From: a virus
IMG/VR virus record: IMGVR_UViG_3300032085_001143
Coordinates: 1-34,823 of that record
DNA length: 34,823 nt
Reading direction: 5' to 3' (one strand)
How positions within the stretch are numbered: the stretch's first letter is position 1; each line of letters begins with the position of its first letter. Below, piece after piece: positions 25,697-34,332 of the stretch. The notes below the pieces were generated by a model. It saw only the letters and a list, made by a program, of their open reading frames with translations, did not search any database and was not told the origin of the DNA. A program made the translations under genes and the position numbers.

Positions 25697-26884
25697 TTAT
25701 TTCTTTTTAATTTTAAATTTAAAATCAGAAGAACTATCGCCTAATACTCTAGCTTTAATACCACCAGCTTCAAATTGTGGAGCTGATTTACGTGGATCCA
25801 TATTTATGTTTTTAGACCTCGCAATGCTATCTTTTAAAGCATCTGATTTGCCTTGTTCATAAAAATGTTTTGCTATAGCGTCAGCATTCATAGCAGTAAA
25901 CAAGCCTTTATGGTAACCTGCAGCATCATCCATAAACCCGTCTTTATCAAGAAACTTTCTGATATAGTTATTGACGTCGCTTTGTGTTTCTTTAACTTTG
26001 TCTACATCACCAACATTAAACCTAAACTTTTTATCACCAACGTTATATTCAAAACCTTTGAATTTGCTGTTGAAAACATTATCAGTTTTCATAGTAAAAC
26101 GTTTAACCTCTTCGTTAGTCCTATTTTGAATCTCTTCTGATTCTTTGTTATATCGATTAAAGAAATCCATAGCCTTTTGCTGTTCTGGCGAAAGGTTTGA
26201 ACCAGCTTTAATCTCTTCGTAATATTTAGACTTTTGCCCGTCTAAGTAGGCTTTAGCCTCAGCAACTTGCTCTTTTAAGGCTATTTTTTTTCTTCTAATA
26301 TCTTTTTCATCATCAACGTCTTCATCAAAGCTAAAATTTTCTTCAATCAAAAAGTTGATTTCTTCAGCGTCTAAATGTGATTTTGTTCTACTGTAATACT
26401 CTCTTAAAGCAGACATATTATCCATTTTAGAAAAGTCTTGGTTCAATAAAACATAATCTTCAACGCTACCGCCAGTTTCCTCCATAAAGTCAACTAGCTT
26501 TTGTATATTTTCTGGCAAAGGCTTACCTGTAGCCTCTGCTTTAGCAACAGCTTCTTCAGCTTGCTCAGCCGCTTCTTCAACTAGCTGTTTTAGCTCTTCT
26601 GTCGGTTCTTCATCAGTTACCTCCTCAACTATAGGCTGTTCTTGTGTTTCAGCTTCCGGCTGTACTTCTTCTTGTTCCGGTGTGGCATCGGCACTTTCAT
26701 CGCTTCCAACCACTCCTGTGTCGTCAGTTGTACTTCCTTCAGTTTCTGTAGTTTCTTCTTGGTTTTCATCTTCAACTGGTTTGCTTAAGTCTACTTTGAT
26801 AACATCATCGTCATCCGCAGACATAAATTTACTTTCTTCGACTTGTTGAGTTTCTTCAACTTGTTCTAAATCTTTTTCTTCCAT
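25697..26884 (-). CDS. Scaffold-like capsid assembly protein, 395 aa
   Basis: The first 115 residues are extremely acidic and low in complexity (runs of Glu, Asp, Thr and Gln), then come long charged helices (EELKQLVEEAAEQAEEAVAK, RRKKIALKEQVAEAKAYL). The C-terminal quarter turns basic, ending DFKFKIKKK. An acidic helical protein with a basic C-terminal tail coded between portal and major capsid genes is the usual signature of a scaffolding protein, whose basic tail binds the capsid protein. T7 gene 9 has this position. No protease catalytic triad is seen, so the scaffold probably leaves intact or is cut by another enzyme. Function is assigned by position and composition, not by homology. Confidence 0.8.
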   Translation of the reverse strand: MEEKDLEQVEETQQVEESKFMSADDDDVIKVDLSKPVEDENQEETTETEGSTTDDTGVVGSDESADATPEQEEVQPEAETQEQPIVEEVTDEEPTEELKQLVEEAAEQAEEAVAKAEATGKPLPENIQKLVDFMEETGGSVEDYVLLNQDFSKMDNMSALREYYSRTKSHLDAEEINFLIEENFSFDEDVDDEKDIRRKKIALKEQVAEAKAYLDGQKSKYYEEIKAGSNLSPEQQKAMDFFNRYNKESEEIQNRTNEEVKRFTMKTDNVFNSKFKGFEYNVGDKKFRFNVGDVDKVKETQSDVNNYIRKFLDKDGFMDDAAGYHKGLFTAMNADAIAKHFYEQGKSDALKDSIARSKNINMDPRKSAPQFEAGGIKARVLGDSSSDFKFKIKKK

Positions 26885-26907
26885 AATATAAAATATAAAA
26901 ATTAATG

Positions 26908-29334
26908 TTATCTAGGTTCAAAAGCTTCTAAGCTAAATCCACCTCCAACTATATCATTACCTGCAGACTCAAAGTTTTTAGGTGGCTTACCTGTTTTTCT
27001 TTGATCTATAAGCTCCGACTGTTGAGTGGCTTGTATTTTAGTTCTTTCGTCTTTCCTATCTTCTTTCATTTTATCTTTATCAGACAAAACGTTATTATTC
27101 ATTTGAGTTAGCTGCATGTTGTATTGGAACTCTAAAGCCATTAAACTTTTCTTAGCCTCAACTTCAGCTAACATTTTTTGCTGATCAAATTGAGCTTGCG
27201 CTTGAGCCAAGCCTATTTTTTGTTGTGTTATAGCAGACTGCTTTTGAATATCTGCTTGCGCGGCAGCTTGTGCAGACTGAGCGTTTTGCTGAGCTTGCAT
27301 TTGCATATTCTGCTGTTGCGTTTGTTGATCTCTTTCTCTTTTCTTAGTTCTACGTATTTTAAGAAGTTGATTAGCTAATTTTAGATTTTTAACTTCTCTA
27401 ATATCAATAGCATCTTCAAGCTCTATGCTTTGCTTAGATAACGCTACTTGAATATTATTTTCTAACATAGCTTTTTCTTCTTCGTCTGGAGCTAGCTCTA
27501 TAAATATGCCAAAGTCTCTAAGTGGTAAACTCATTATTTCTTCAAGCGTACCTGTGTTGTGAGCTCCAATAGCCTGCACGAAACCTTCAGCTGTTGGAGA
27601 ATATTCTATTACGTCTGCTATTCTAAGCGATATAGCTTCAGCTACTTCTGCTGTTAAAAATAAACCAGACTGTAATATATGTCTTGTGGCTGTGTTGCTG
27701 TTAGCGGCTGCTATTTTTTGTATACCTACTAAAGCGTTTTTATCTGGCATGCTACCATCTCTAGCCTCGTTAAGCCCGGTAGCATCTCTAATCATTTGTA
27801 AATAATAATTGTAGTTGCCTATTAAAGCTTGCATTTTATTACCACCACTACCTGAAGTTATTTCTTGTATAGGTACTTTACCAGGATTCATGTCGCCTTC
27901 ACTTGTAAACGATCTACCAATAACACTACCTGTTTGGAAAAACATATTTAAAGCTTCCTGTGGGTTGTAGTTTGTTCCATTGCCTAAATCAACTTCAGCT
28001 AAACCATCAGCGTCTAAATAAACGCCATCTGGCACCATACGCGACAATACTTGCTGTAACTTTAAGTGCGTGAGCTGTATCATATCTGCAAAACCTGTGA
28101 TACGGCTAACTAAACTTTCTATTTTACCTTTATACATTCTAGGTGCGATAATAGAATAGTTCATCTTAACCTTACTATGATCAGCTTTAGGCCTTAACAT
28201 ATTAGAAGCAAGTTTCCACTTCAACAACTTATTAGATCCTATTATTTTAACACCTTCGTATAAACACTCTATTTTCCTAGACTCTACACTAAAGTTTTGT
28301 AGCATTTCTTCAGGTGGATTAAAGCTGTCATCTTTTATTATAGCTTTAATAGCACCGCTAGCTAAGTCTTTCATTTTAAACACTTCGTTCATATATGTTT
28401 TATAATTAAAGTATAAAACTTGAACGTGGTTGTTGTCATACTCTTTATTGTAATATGAGCTACCGTATCCACCTCGTCTGTCTAGGTTTCTAGTTTTTAA
28501 TAACTCTTCTATTTCAGACTCTAGTAAGTCAGGAAACTGTTTAACAAGCTCGTTTATAGGTATTGTTTTAACCTCACCTACGTAGTATATATCTTCAAAG
28601 TATGGTGATTCAGTGTAAGAATATACTAAGTCAGCTGGATCTACATAGCTAATCTTAATACCTTCTGAATTAGTAAACTCTGTTTTTACAGCACCAATAC
28701 CTAGTACAGTTAAATCATAATTAACTCTTTTTCTTATTCTTTCGTAATAATTATTTTCAAGCGTTAGATTTATTGCTTGTTCTTCTGCTATTTCTATAGC
28801 TTGCTTGTATGTCAACTGCATGTGCAGTCTTAATTCTTCGTTAGTGGCTGGAAGCTCAGGCTCTTCTGATTTTCTCAAATTTAATCCTAATACAGTTTGA
28901 GCTCTTTGATTATATTCGTCGTTTCTCATATCAGAAACAATATTTTCCATATAATCAGTTCTTTCTTTTACACCAAAAGGATCTTGAGAAAAAGCTTTTA
29001 TGTCGTACGTTCTTTCAGATATACCATTAACTACTATATCTACGAACTTAGGAACTATAGGTACTGGAGTCCAATCTAAGTTTAAGTAGCTTAAGTCACC
29101 GTTTATAGAAAGCTCATCTTTGTATTTTTTAACTGATTGCTCTCCTCTAGCATATAGTCTTAAGTTGTGAAAGTTGTTTTGAATATTGTTATACTTAGTA
29201 TAAGTTTTATTAGCATCATTACTAAACCACTCATGCTCTATTGCTTGAGCAACTTTTAAACCATATTCATTAGAAGCTTTTTCAACATCTGAAACCGCTT
29301 GACTTGGAAAGTATTTATTTGTTGTATAAGCCAT
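26908..29334 (-). CDS. Portal protein, 808 aa
   Basis: The portal forms the twelve-subunit ring at one vertex through which the terminase packages DNA. The length (about 800) resembles that of crAss-like portals and is large compared with T7 (about 536). Residues 1-110 form an N-terminal helical and beta part (TPVPIVPKFVDIVVNGISER). Residues 110-300 contain YDLTVLGIGAVKTEF and ISYVDPADLVYSYTE, typical of the portal wing. A helical stem region lies near 510-580 (RDATGLNEARDGSMPDKNAL, then NTATRHIL). After about 665 comes a Gln/Ala/Met-rich coiled coil (QQQNMQMQAQQNAQSAQAAA) matching the C-terminal barrel or crown. It starts one base after the terminase stop and precedes the scaffold gene. The assignment rests on these motifs and on order. 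Confidence 0.87.
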   Translation of the reverse strand: MAYTTNKYFPSQAVSDVEKASNEYGLKVAQAIEHEWFSNDANKTYTKYNNIQNNFHNLRLYARGEQSVKKYKDELSINGDLSYLNLDWTPVPIVPKFVDIVVNGISERTYDIKAFSQDPFGVKERTDYMENIVSDMRNDEYNQRAQTVLGLNLRKSEEPELPATNEELRLHMQLTYKQAIEIAEEQAINLTLENNYYERIRKRVNYDLTVLGIGAVKTEFTNSEGIKISYVDPADLVYSYTESPYFEDIYYVGEVKTIPINELVKQFPDLLESEIEELLKTRNLDRRGGYGSSYYNKEYDNNHVQVLYFNYKTYMNEVFKMKDLASGAIKAIIKDDSFNPPEEMLQNFSVESRKIECLYEGVKIIGSNKLLKWKLASNMLRPKADHSKVKMNYSIIAPRMYKGKIESLVSRITGFADMIQLTHLKLQQVLSRMVPDGVYLDADGLAEVDLGNGTNYNPQEALNMFFQTGSVIGRSFTSEGDMNPGKVPIQEITSGSGGNKMQALIGNYNYYLQMIRDATGLNEARDGSMPDKNALVGIQKIAAANSNTATRHILQSGLFLTAEVAEAISLRIADVIEYSPTAEGFVQAIGAHNTGTLEEIMSLPLRDFGIFIELAPDEEEKAMLENNIQVALSKQSIELEDAIDIREVKNLKLANQLLKIRRTKKRERDQQTQQQNMQMQAQQNAQSAQAAAQADIQKQSAITQQKIGLAQAQAQFDQQKMLAEVEAKKSLMALEFQYNMQLTQMNNNVLSDKDKMKEDRKDERTKIQATQQSELIDQRKTGKPPKNFESAGNDIVGGGFSLEAFEPR

Positions 29335-29335
29335 G

Positions 29336-31549
29336 TTATTTTATTATTCTCGACATAGAGCCTTTATTTGAATATTTAGATATACTTAAATTTAATTTAG
29401 GTTTTTCAACGTTTGGATTAGGTCTATATAAATGCCTGTTGCAAGCCATAATAGCTAAACCGCTACTTATAGAAGCATCGTGTTTAGTTCTTTTGTTTAT
29501 ATCAAACTTGCTCCAATCATTTAGCGTTTCGTTAAAATAACAGCTACCAAAAGTGCCGTCTGGTTTCATGCCAACGTGGTTTTGAATATACATTTCTATA
29601 GCAGCAGCATGGGCTTGCTTTATATCTTCACTAGAGTTAGGCATACCACCTATTTCTTTTTCTGTAACAGAAAGCTTGTTCCAGATTTTATCCGGTCTGT
29701 TCATGCTAAACCCTCTATATCCTCTTCTTCTAAGATGGTATAATAATCTTGGCTTATTGTTCTCAGCTAATAATGGCATGCCATAAAAAACCAGTGCCAT
29801 TAAAACATCTTCAAAAAACATCTCTGCGGTTTGTGGTCTAGCTATATATTCTAAAAAAAATTGATTAGCAGGAGCAGACTCCATACTAAACTTAGTTAAT
29901 CCATGAAGAGATCCGTTAGATCCTCGACCATCAACAGTACCGCTAATATCATAGCTATCGCAGCCAAAAGCGCCCATGTGCTCGTTCCCAGGATATTTAA
30001 CTCCATTTTTAGTTATTACTTTGTTTTGTAAATGAGCGTCAGGCATCCAGCTTATTTTAAATCTTCCTTGTGGATCTGGATAAAAAATAACATTTGTATC
30101 TTTAACACCATTAACCCACTGAAAACTTCCAGTTGTTATACCTAACGATCGATTTAACTCTTCGTTATAATCTATTTGTTCGTATATTTTAATTAAATTA
30201 AATATACTGTTTTTCGTTTCATCTCTAAACGCGTGCTCTTCAGTTCTTGGAAACTGTCGATAAAACTCGTTTAACGCGTCTTGATCTTGCTTTAATCCTT
30301 CTGCTTCGTTATTCCAATGATCAATTACGCCTATATCTATTAATTCACCGTCCGGTCCGTATACATCATTATCTGGACTATTAAATACAGGCTGTCCGTA
30401 TTCGTCAATAAATCCTTCATAGTTCCATTCCATTGGCATAAACAAAGAATATAAACCAGACTTTGTTTGTCCATTGCGGTTTCTGCTTGTAACGTCTGAA
30501 TCATTGTACAGTTTTTTAAAGTTATCTCCACCTTTTTCTAACGCGTTACTAGTCGAACCCATCATGCATTTACCAACTATGCGAGCACCTAGCCTTAAAC
30601 AAGTTTTAGTTACTCGCCAGTTGTTTAGAATATTATCAGGTCTTTCCCACTTACCGCTTTCATCGTGTACTAACAGATTAAGCTTTTCACCGTCATAACT
30701 GTTATCGCCTGTGTTTTTCCAATCAATAGTAGTGTCAAGTCCAACCAGCTCTTCCTCTTTTTCGTTTGCCGTAATTTTTCTACGTGTAAACTTACTTGCA
30801 GGAACCCTATAAGCAAGTTCACTTTTAGGTCTGTCCATACCGTCTTGTATCGGTTTAAAGAAAAACGGATAGTTGACAGATATTGGTACAACTTTATCGG
30901 TAAACATCTTTTTAGCATCAGCACCACTTTTAGATAGTATTCCATACCTAGAGTCACTTGATATAGTAGCCAAGTTAACAGTTTCAGCTGAGCTCATAAA
31001 AGAAAAGCCGCTACGTCTGTTTTTTAAATAACACATACCATAGCAGCGCTTGTCAGCTTTACAAGCTTCCCAAAATATAAAGAACAGTCTATTAGCTTCT
31101 CTAAAATCAGGCGCGCCAACATCTATTTTACTCCACTGAAGATACATATAGTGGCTACCTGTTATGTAAGTAGGCTCACCATTGTTCATAAACCAAAAGC
31201 CTTCGTCTCGGCGTTTAAACTCTTCGTCTATATAATCATACCACTGCTCTTTAGCTTCTTCTGGATATGCCCTCCAATCAAATATATTTTTTAACTTACC
31301 TAGTTCTTTAGGATATTCTAATTTTTGCCACTTGTTTTTTTCGAACACGTGCACGTTTTGCGGTTTAGCCGGCAGCCCAATTCGCAAACCTTGAATCTCC
31401 ACCACTTGTCCAATTTTTCCAGTTTTGCTAATAACGACAATATCGTTTTCTTTATTATGTCCATATTCCCACTTGCGTTTTTTGTTAAGACGACTTATTG
31501 TAGTCTTCTTGATTGGTTCAACTATTTTATATAAAGTTTGCTCGTACAT
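29336..31549 (-). CDS. terL: Terminase large subunit (packaging ATPase and nuclease), 737 aa
   Basis: The ATPase part has an unusual Walker A (KNRRSGFSF, K176 to F184, with Gly181), as in many phage terminases that lack the classical GxGKT. Walker B is LLVHDES with Asp296-Glu297. A coupling motif is CMMGSTSN. The C-terminal nuclease has Asp531 (FGCDSYD, with Asp534) and a late Asp691 (KHDASISSG) as likely metal ligands. Residues 1-170 are an extra N-terminal region before Walker A (including WYDYIDEEFKRRDEGFWFMN and ITGSHYMYL), which explains the larger than usual length. It starts by sharing one base with the stop of the small gene upstream (TAATG), so translation is likely coupled. It would cut concatemers and drive DNA into the capsid through the portal. 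Confidence 0.93.
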   Translation of the reverse strand: MYEQTLYKIVEPIKKTTISRLNKKRKWEYGHNKENDIVVISKTGKIGQVVEIQGLRIGLPAKPQNVHVFEKNKWQKLEYPKELGKLKNIFDWRAYPEEAKEQWYDYIDEEFKRRDEGFWFMNNGEPTYITGSHYMYLQWSKIDVGAPDFREANRLFFIFWEACKADKRCYGMCYLKNRRSGFSFMSSAETVNLATISSDSRYGILSKSGADAKKMFTDKVVPISVNYPFFFKPIQDGMDRPKSELAYRVPASKFTRRKITANEKEEELVGLDTTIDWKNTGDNSYDGEKLNLLVHDESGKWERPDNILNNWRVTKTCLRLGARIVGKCMMGSTSNALEKGGDNFKKLYNDSDVTSRNRNGQTKSGLYSLFMPMEWNYEGFIDEYGQPVFNSPDNDVYGPDGELIDIGVIDHWNNEAEGLKQDQDALNEFYRQFPRTEEHAFRDETKNSIFNLIKIYEQIDYNEELNRSLGITTGSFQWVNGVKDTNVIFYPDPQGRFKISWMPDAHLQNKVITKNGVKYPGNEHMGAFGCDSYDISGTVDGRGSNGSLHGLTKFSMESAPANQFFLEYIARPQTAEMFFEDVLMALVFYGMPLLAENNKPRLLYHLRRRGYRGFSMNRPDKIWNKLSVTEKEIGGMPNSSEDIKQAHAAAIEMYIQNHVGMKPDGTFGSCYFNETLNDWSKFDINKRTKHDASISSGLAIMACNRHLYRPNPNVEKPKLNLSISKYSNKGSMSRIIK

Positions 31550-31827
31550 TACTTAGATCTTCCTTCAGCAAAGCCTTTAAACACTCTTTCTTTTTTTTCT
31601 TCAGGCTCTTTACCTTCTAATATGTTTTCTTCTTCTTGTATACGATTAAGTATTTCAAAAGCATCGAATATAGCTAGCTTTTTTGTAGCCGCAGCATTCT
31701 TTAATCTATCTGCAGATACATCATCTTCGCTATGAGTGATAATCTGTTCTTGAGCGACCTTAATCAACTCTTCTACAGCTTTATGCCCAGCTTGGATTAT
31801 ACTCTTCTTCGTTTCCTTTATATTCAT
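31549..31827 (-). CDS. Small helical protein, terminase small-subunit candidate, 92 aa
   Basis: The protein is almost entirely helical and charged (KSIIQAGHKAVEELIKVAQE, then SADRLKNAAATKKLAIFDAF and EILNRIQEEEN), ending with a basic tail FKGFAEGRSK. Terminase small subunits are short helical DNA-binding proteins coded directly before the large subunit, and this gene ends in the TAATG junction with terL. No clear helix-turn-helix can be claimed. The start chosen is the ATG at 31827-31825 (MNIKETKK), overlapping the upstream gene by 47 bases. An in-frame ATG at 31896 would overlap by 116 bases and add a 23-residue lead unlike the rest. The gene seems real, and the small-subunit role is a positional guess. 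Confidence 0.65.
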   Translation of the reverse strand: MNIKETKKSIIQAGHKAVEELIKVAQEQIITHSEDDVSADRLKNAAATKKLAIFDAFEILNRIQEEENILEGKEPEEKKERVFKGFAEGRSK

Positions 31828-32362
31828 ATTTAATTGTAATAAATTTAGAGTACACTCTATAAAGCCTTTTACCTTCAAAAACAAACTCATATTCACTATT
31901 AGGTGTAAAGCCTACGAGGTCTCCTACGTCTACAGTTCCGTCAGTATATTTAACAATACCAATTAACGGTTGTTCTTCTTCTTGGCTAAACATGTCTTTG
32001 TTTTTTAAAGGTTGAACAAAGCAAAAGCCTTTAGGGCATTTCCACTTATCAGCTCTTTTATAAAGATATATTTGATCTTCTTTCACTAGATAAGTGTTTT
32101 CATCAAAATAACTTCTACTATTCTTTTCTCTACCCTTCATGTCGTGCCATCTTCTAAACACGTTGTGGTGAACTATAACAGTATCGTTAGGCTGTATAAT
32201 AGTATTGTAAGCAGTTGGTGTTGATTTAACTATAGCTTGTCTATTAACAAACTCATGATTAAATATTTCAGTGTTTAATATTAACTCTGATTCACCAACT
32301 TTTTTTACGTTACTATATCTACTACCTTTTGGTTCTATAACAAAATCAAAAGGCGCTTTCAT
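31781..32362 (-). CDS. Possible tandem GroES-like (Cpn10-fold) co-chaperonin-type protein, 193 aa
   Basis: The sequence reads as two related halves. The first has FDFVIEPKG, a long loop with LILNTEI, NRQAIVKS, then IQPNDTVIVHHNVFRR and YLVKEDQIYLYK. The second has GFCFVQPL, IGIVKYTDG, then VDVGDLVGFTPNSEYEF and LYRVYSKFITIKY. Each fits the order of a GroES barrel: strand, mobile loop, G-x-V strand, G-D-x-V turn, then a final strand pair ending in x-I. T4 gp31 is a phage co-chaperonin needed for capsid folding, so a copy beside the head genes makes sense. The GroES assignment is inference from pattern, with no hit shown. The start shares one base with the preceding gene's stop (TAATG). It could instead be an unrelated beta-barrel structural protein. 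Confidence 0.6.
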   Translation of the reverse strand: MKAPFDFVIEPKGSRYSNVKKVGESELILNTEIFNHEFVNRQAIVKSTPTAYNTIIQPNDTVIVHHNVFRRWHDMKGREKNSRSYFDENTYLVKEDQIYLYKRADKWKCPKGFCFVQPLKNKDMFSQEEEQPLIGIVKYTDGTVDVGDLVGFTPNSEYEFVFEGKRLYRVYSKFITIKYEYKGNEEEYNPSWA

Positions 32363-32583
32363 TAGTATTCCAGATTATATTCTACTGATACCGCCATGTT
32401 TTTATTAAAGTCTTTCCAAGGCAGTACATCTTTATTTTTTCTAATATAAATAGAAAACTTATCTTCTTCTTCTATAATGTCGCAAATAGTATGACCGCCA
32501 TACACTTCTTGCCCTACAGCATAGTGCATGGCGTCATTTTTATAATCTTTGCCGACACTAATCTTCCTTATCAGTTTCGCCAT
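32362..32583 (-). CDS. Small hypothetical protein, 73 aa
   Basis: I do not recognise this protein. It begins with MAKLIRKISVGKDYKNDAMHY and contains a short beta-rich middle (TICDIIEEEDKFSIYIRKNK) and a polar end (MAVSVEYNLEY). It is basic at the N-terminus, has no membrane segment and no catalytic motif. It overlaps the upstream coiled-coil gene by 26 bases and shares one base with the downstream gene. This tight packing supports it as a real gene in the packaging operon. A recurrent single-domain phage protein, perhaps a DNA- or terminase-associated factor, is possible but unsupported. Confidence 0.6.
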   Translation of the reverse strand: MAKLIRKISVGKDYKNDAMHYAVGQEVYGGHTICDIIEEEDKFSIYIRKNKDVLPWKDFNKNMAVSVEYNLEY

Positions 32584-32845
32584 CTTCTTTGTAATTTATC
32601 TTGCCAGTCTGAATATCTAAATCGAATGTACCATATTCTTCTTGAAGTTCTTTTTGTATAACAACAAGCTTGTCTTGCAAAGAAATTACATCGTGCAACG
32701 CTCTGTGCTTTCTACTTTCCAACTGACCAAGATCTAATTGTATTCTATTAATAGTGTTTACTACAGACTGTATGTTTTTTAACTGTTCGTCTGTGATTTT
32801 TTCCGCCTTAGGCTTAAGGTCTATTACTTCTTCTTTTTTTGCCAT
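32558..32845 (-). CDS. Small coiled-coil protein, 95 aa
   Basis: After a basic start (MAKKEEVIDLKPKAEK), residues 18-70 form a continuous amphipathic helix with heptads (LKNIQSVVNTINRIQLDLGQ, LQDKLVVIQKELQEEY). A short strand pair follows (GTFDLDIQTGKINY) and an acidic end. Small coiled-coil proteins of this plan occur near packaging genes of marine phages, as I recall. Its function is unknown. The leader before the ATG is an A/T-rich run, and its end overlaps the next gene by 26 bases. No enzymatic feature is seen. Confidence 0.65.
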   Translation of the reverse strand: MAKKEEVIDLKPKAEKITDEQLKNIQSVVNTINRIQLDLGQLESRKHRALHDVISLQDKLVVIQKELQEEYGTFDLDIQTGKINYKEDGETDKED

Positions 32846-32864
32846 AATTAAATTAAATTAAAAA

Positions 32865-33104
32865 TTAATCTTCACTTTCTACAACCCACTCTGATTTATT
32901 CATTTCAACTAATATCTCAGCATGAGTGTATTCTGTTTTACCATTTAAAAAAGATGGTTGGTCTCCATCGTATTTTAGCACAGCTTTATTACCGTCGTTG
33001 TTATATCTTAAATAACTAGGCCCTCTGTTCATGAGCTTATTAAAATCTACAACTGAATCTGTTGCTGTTATTTCTGTAGTATCTATTATTACGTATTTAG
33101 CCAT
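32865..33104 (-). CDS. Small hypothetical protein, 79 aa
   Basis: I do not recognise this protein. It has several short strands (KYVIIDTTEI, SYLRYNNDGNKAVLKYDGD) and a C-terminal helix (THAEILVEMNKSEW) with an acidic end. There is no membrane segment or catalytic motif. It lies 10 bases after the LamG-type gene and 19 bases before the coiled-coil gene, in the same direction, so it belongs to the operon. Its small mixed fold would suit an accessory or regulatory role, but nothing decides it. Confidence 0.6.
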   Translation of the reverse strand: MAKYVIIDTTEITATDSVVDFNKLMNRGPSYLRYNNDGNKAVLKYDGDQPSFLNGKTEYTHAEILVEMNKSEWVVESED

Positions 33105-33114
33105 ATTGTTACTT

Positions 33115-34332
33115 TTAATTGTCAGATGAAAACGTAGCTCCTTCGACTAAACCTGGTTTTCCTTTTAATTCAACAGCTGAAAAGTTTTTAAAATAACCAG
33201 TTACTATTCCAGACCCAGAAACACTTCCTGTTCTTTGACATCTTATTGTTGCGCTTTTGTCAGCTGAAGCTCTTTTTATCATAATTACTGTTTCCCAGTC
33301 TCCACTACCAGAATGGTAAGGTCCGCCATCAAAAGAAGCTTCTACGTTACCGTGTATTCTAAATTGATTTGCAACCGAAGCATTACACTCTGCTTCAAAC
33401 TTGTATACCTTGCCATGCTCTACATCTAAAGATTGGTAAAGTTGAGTTTCTGTGTTATCTCCACCTAGCTCTGTATTAATTGTTACTACTCTAGTATTAG
33501 AGTCCCACGAAGCTGTTGTTCCGCTTAATGTATTAGTGGTTGGATAAACTCCAAATCTCCAACCATTACTAGGCGTGCCTGTTGGAGATCCGTCTCCATG
33601 CACTGGGTTTAAGCTCCAATCAGTATTTGTCATAGTATCGTTAGTAGCTTGAAATCCTGCGCCACCTTGATCGTGAACCACGCCGTTAACTTTGTCGTCA
33701 AATAAACCATGACTTAAAGCGTAGTAGTGACTTGGAGTAGAACTATAATTACTTATAGGTGTGTTTAAGTTGTGATGTCTACCAGCGTTGTATATAGATG
33801 TTATAGCATTAGCGTCAAGTTCAACAGTGTATACTGCAAGACCAGTTAAAGATCCAATATAACGGAAATTGACGCCAGACCTATGAGCGCCTATTGAGCA
33901 ATGATCAGCTGAAGGTACCACGTCCATTGTAGACGTGTGCGTGTCTTCTAGTGCTCCATCTACGTAAATTTTTTGATCACCATCTTTTGCTACAATAGCA
34001 ACGTGATGCCAATTACCATCGTTTACAGCTGTAGTACTTTCAGGAAAAGTGTGGGCAGAAACGCCATTCCAAATAACGCCTCCTGCTATTCCGTTTGCTG
34101 CAATTTTAACAGAAAAAGCAGATCCTACTTCGGTTCTTAGACAAGAAAAAATATAAGCATCAGAAGTTGAAGTTGTTTTTACCCAACAGCTAAAGCTTAT
34201 AGGATCTTGACTAGCAGTAATTATACCATTAGATGGGCCTAAACCTACATAGTCATTAACGCCGTCAAACGATAAAGCGTAATTTTGCTCTTTTTCAGAG
34301 CTACTTGATAATGCACTAGTTAATCCTAACAT
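33115..34332 (-). CDS. LamG/concanavalin-like protein with second binding-type domain, 405 aa
   Basis: Residues about 17-185 fit a LamG/concanavalin A-like jelly roll: YALSFDGVNDYVGLG, ISFSCWVKTTST, NDGNWHHVAIV, QKIYVDGALED and GSLTGLAVYTVELDA in the usual order. Residues about 235-395 form a second beta domain (TNTDWSLNPVHGD, YQSLDVEHGKVYKFEAECNA, then WETVIMI and GYFKNFSAVELK) of the carbohydrate-binding module type. There is no signal peptide. Such proteins on phage particles bind sugars on the host or act as decoration. The place upstream of the packaging genes instead of among tail genes suggests a head decoration or fibre, which is inference. Its start shares one base with the preceding stop (TAATG). 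Confidence 0.8.
   Translation of the reverse strand: MLGLTSALSSSSEKEQNYALSFDGVNDYVGLGPSNGIITASQDPISFSCWVKTTSTSDAYIFSCLRTEVGSAFSVKIAANGIAGGVIWNGVSAHTFPESTTAVNDGNWHHVAIVAKDGDQKIYVDGALEDTHTSTMDVVPSADHCSIGAHRSGVNFRYIGSLTGLAVYTVELDANAITSIYNAGRHHNLNTPISNYSSTPSHYYALSHGLFDDKVNGVVHDQGGAGFQATNDTMTNTDWSLNPVHGDGSPTGTPSNGWRFGVYPTTNTLSGTTASWDSNTRVVTINTELGGDNTETQLYQSLDVEHGKVYKFEAECNASVANQFRIHGNVEASFDGGPYHSGSGDWETVIMIKRASADKSATIRCQRTGSVSGSGIVTGYFKNFSAVELKGKPGLVEGATFSSDN

Noticed and set aside
27120-27330. Gln-rich stretch in the portal gene looking like a DNA repeat
   Set aside because: It is a coding bias of a coiled-coil portal C-terminus and shows no regular DNA repeat unit.
31828-31896. Upstream start adding 23 residues to the terminase small-subunit candidate
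   Set aside because: It would overlap the GroES-like gene by 116 bases and gives a lead unlike the rest of the protein.
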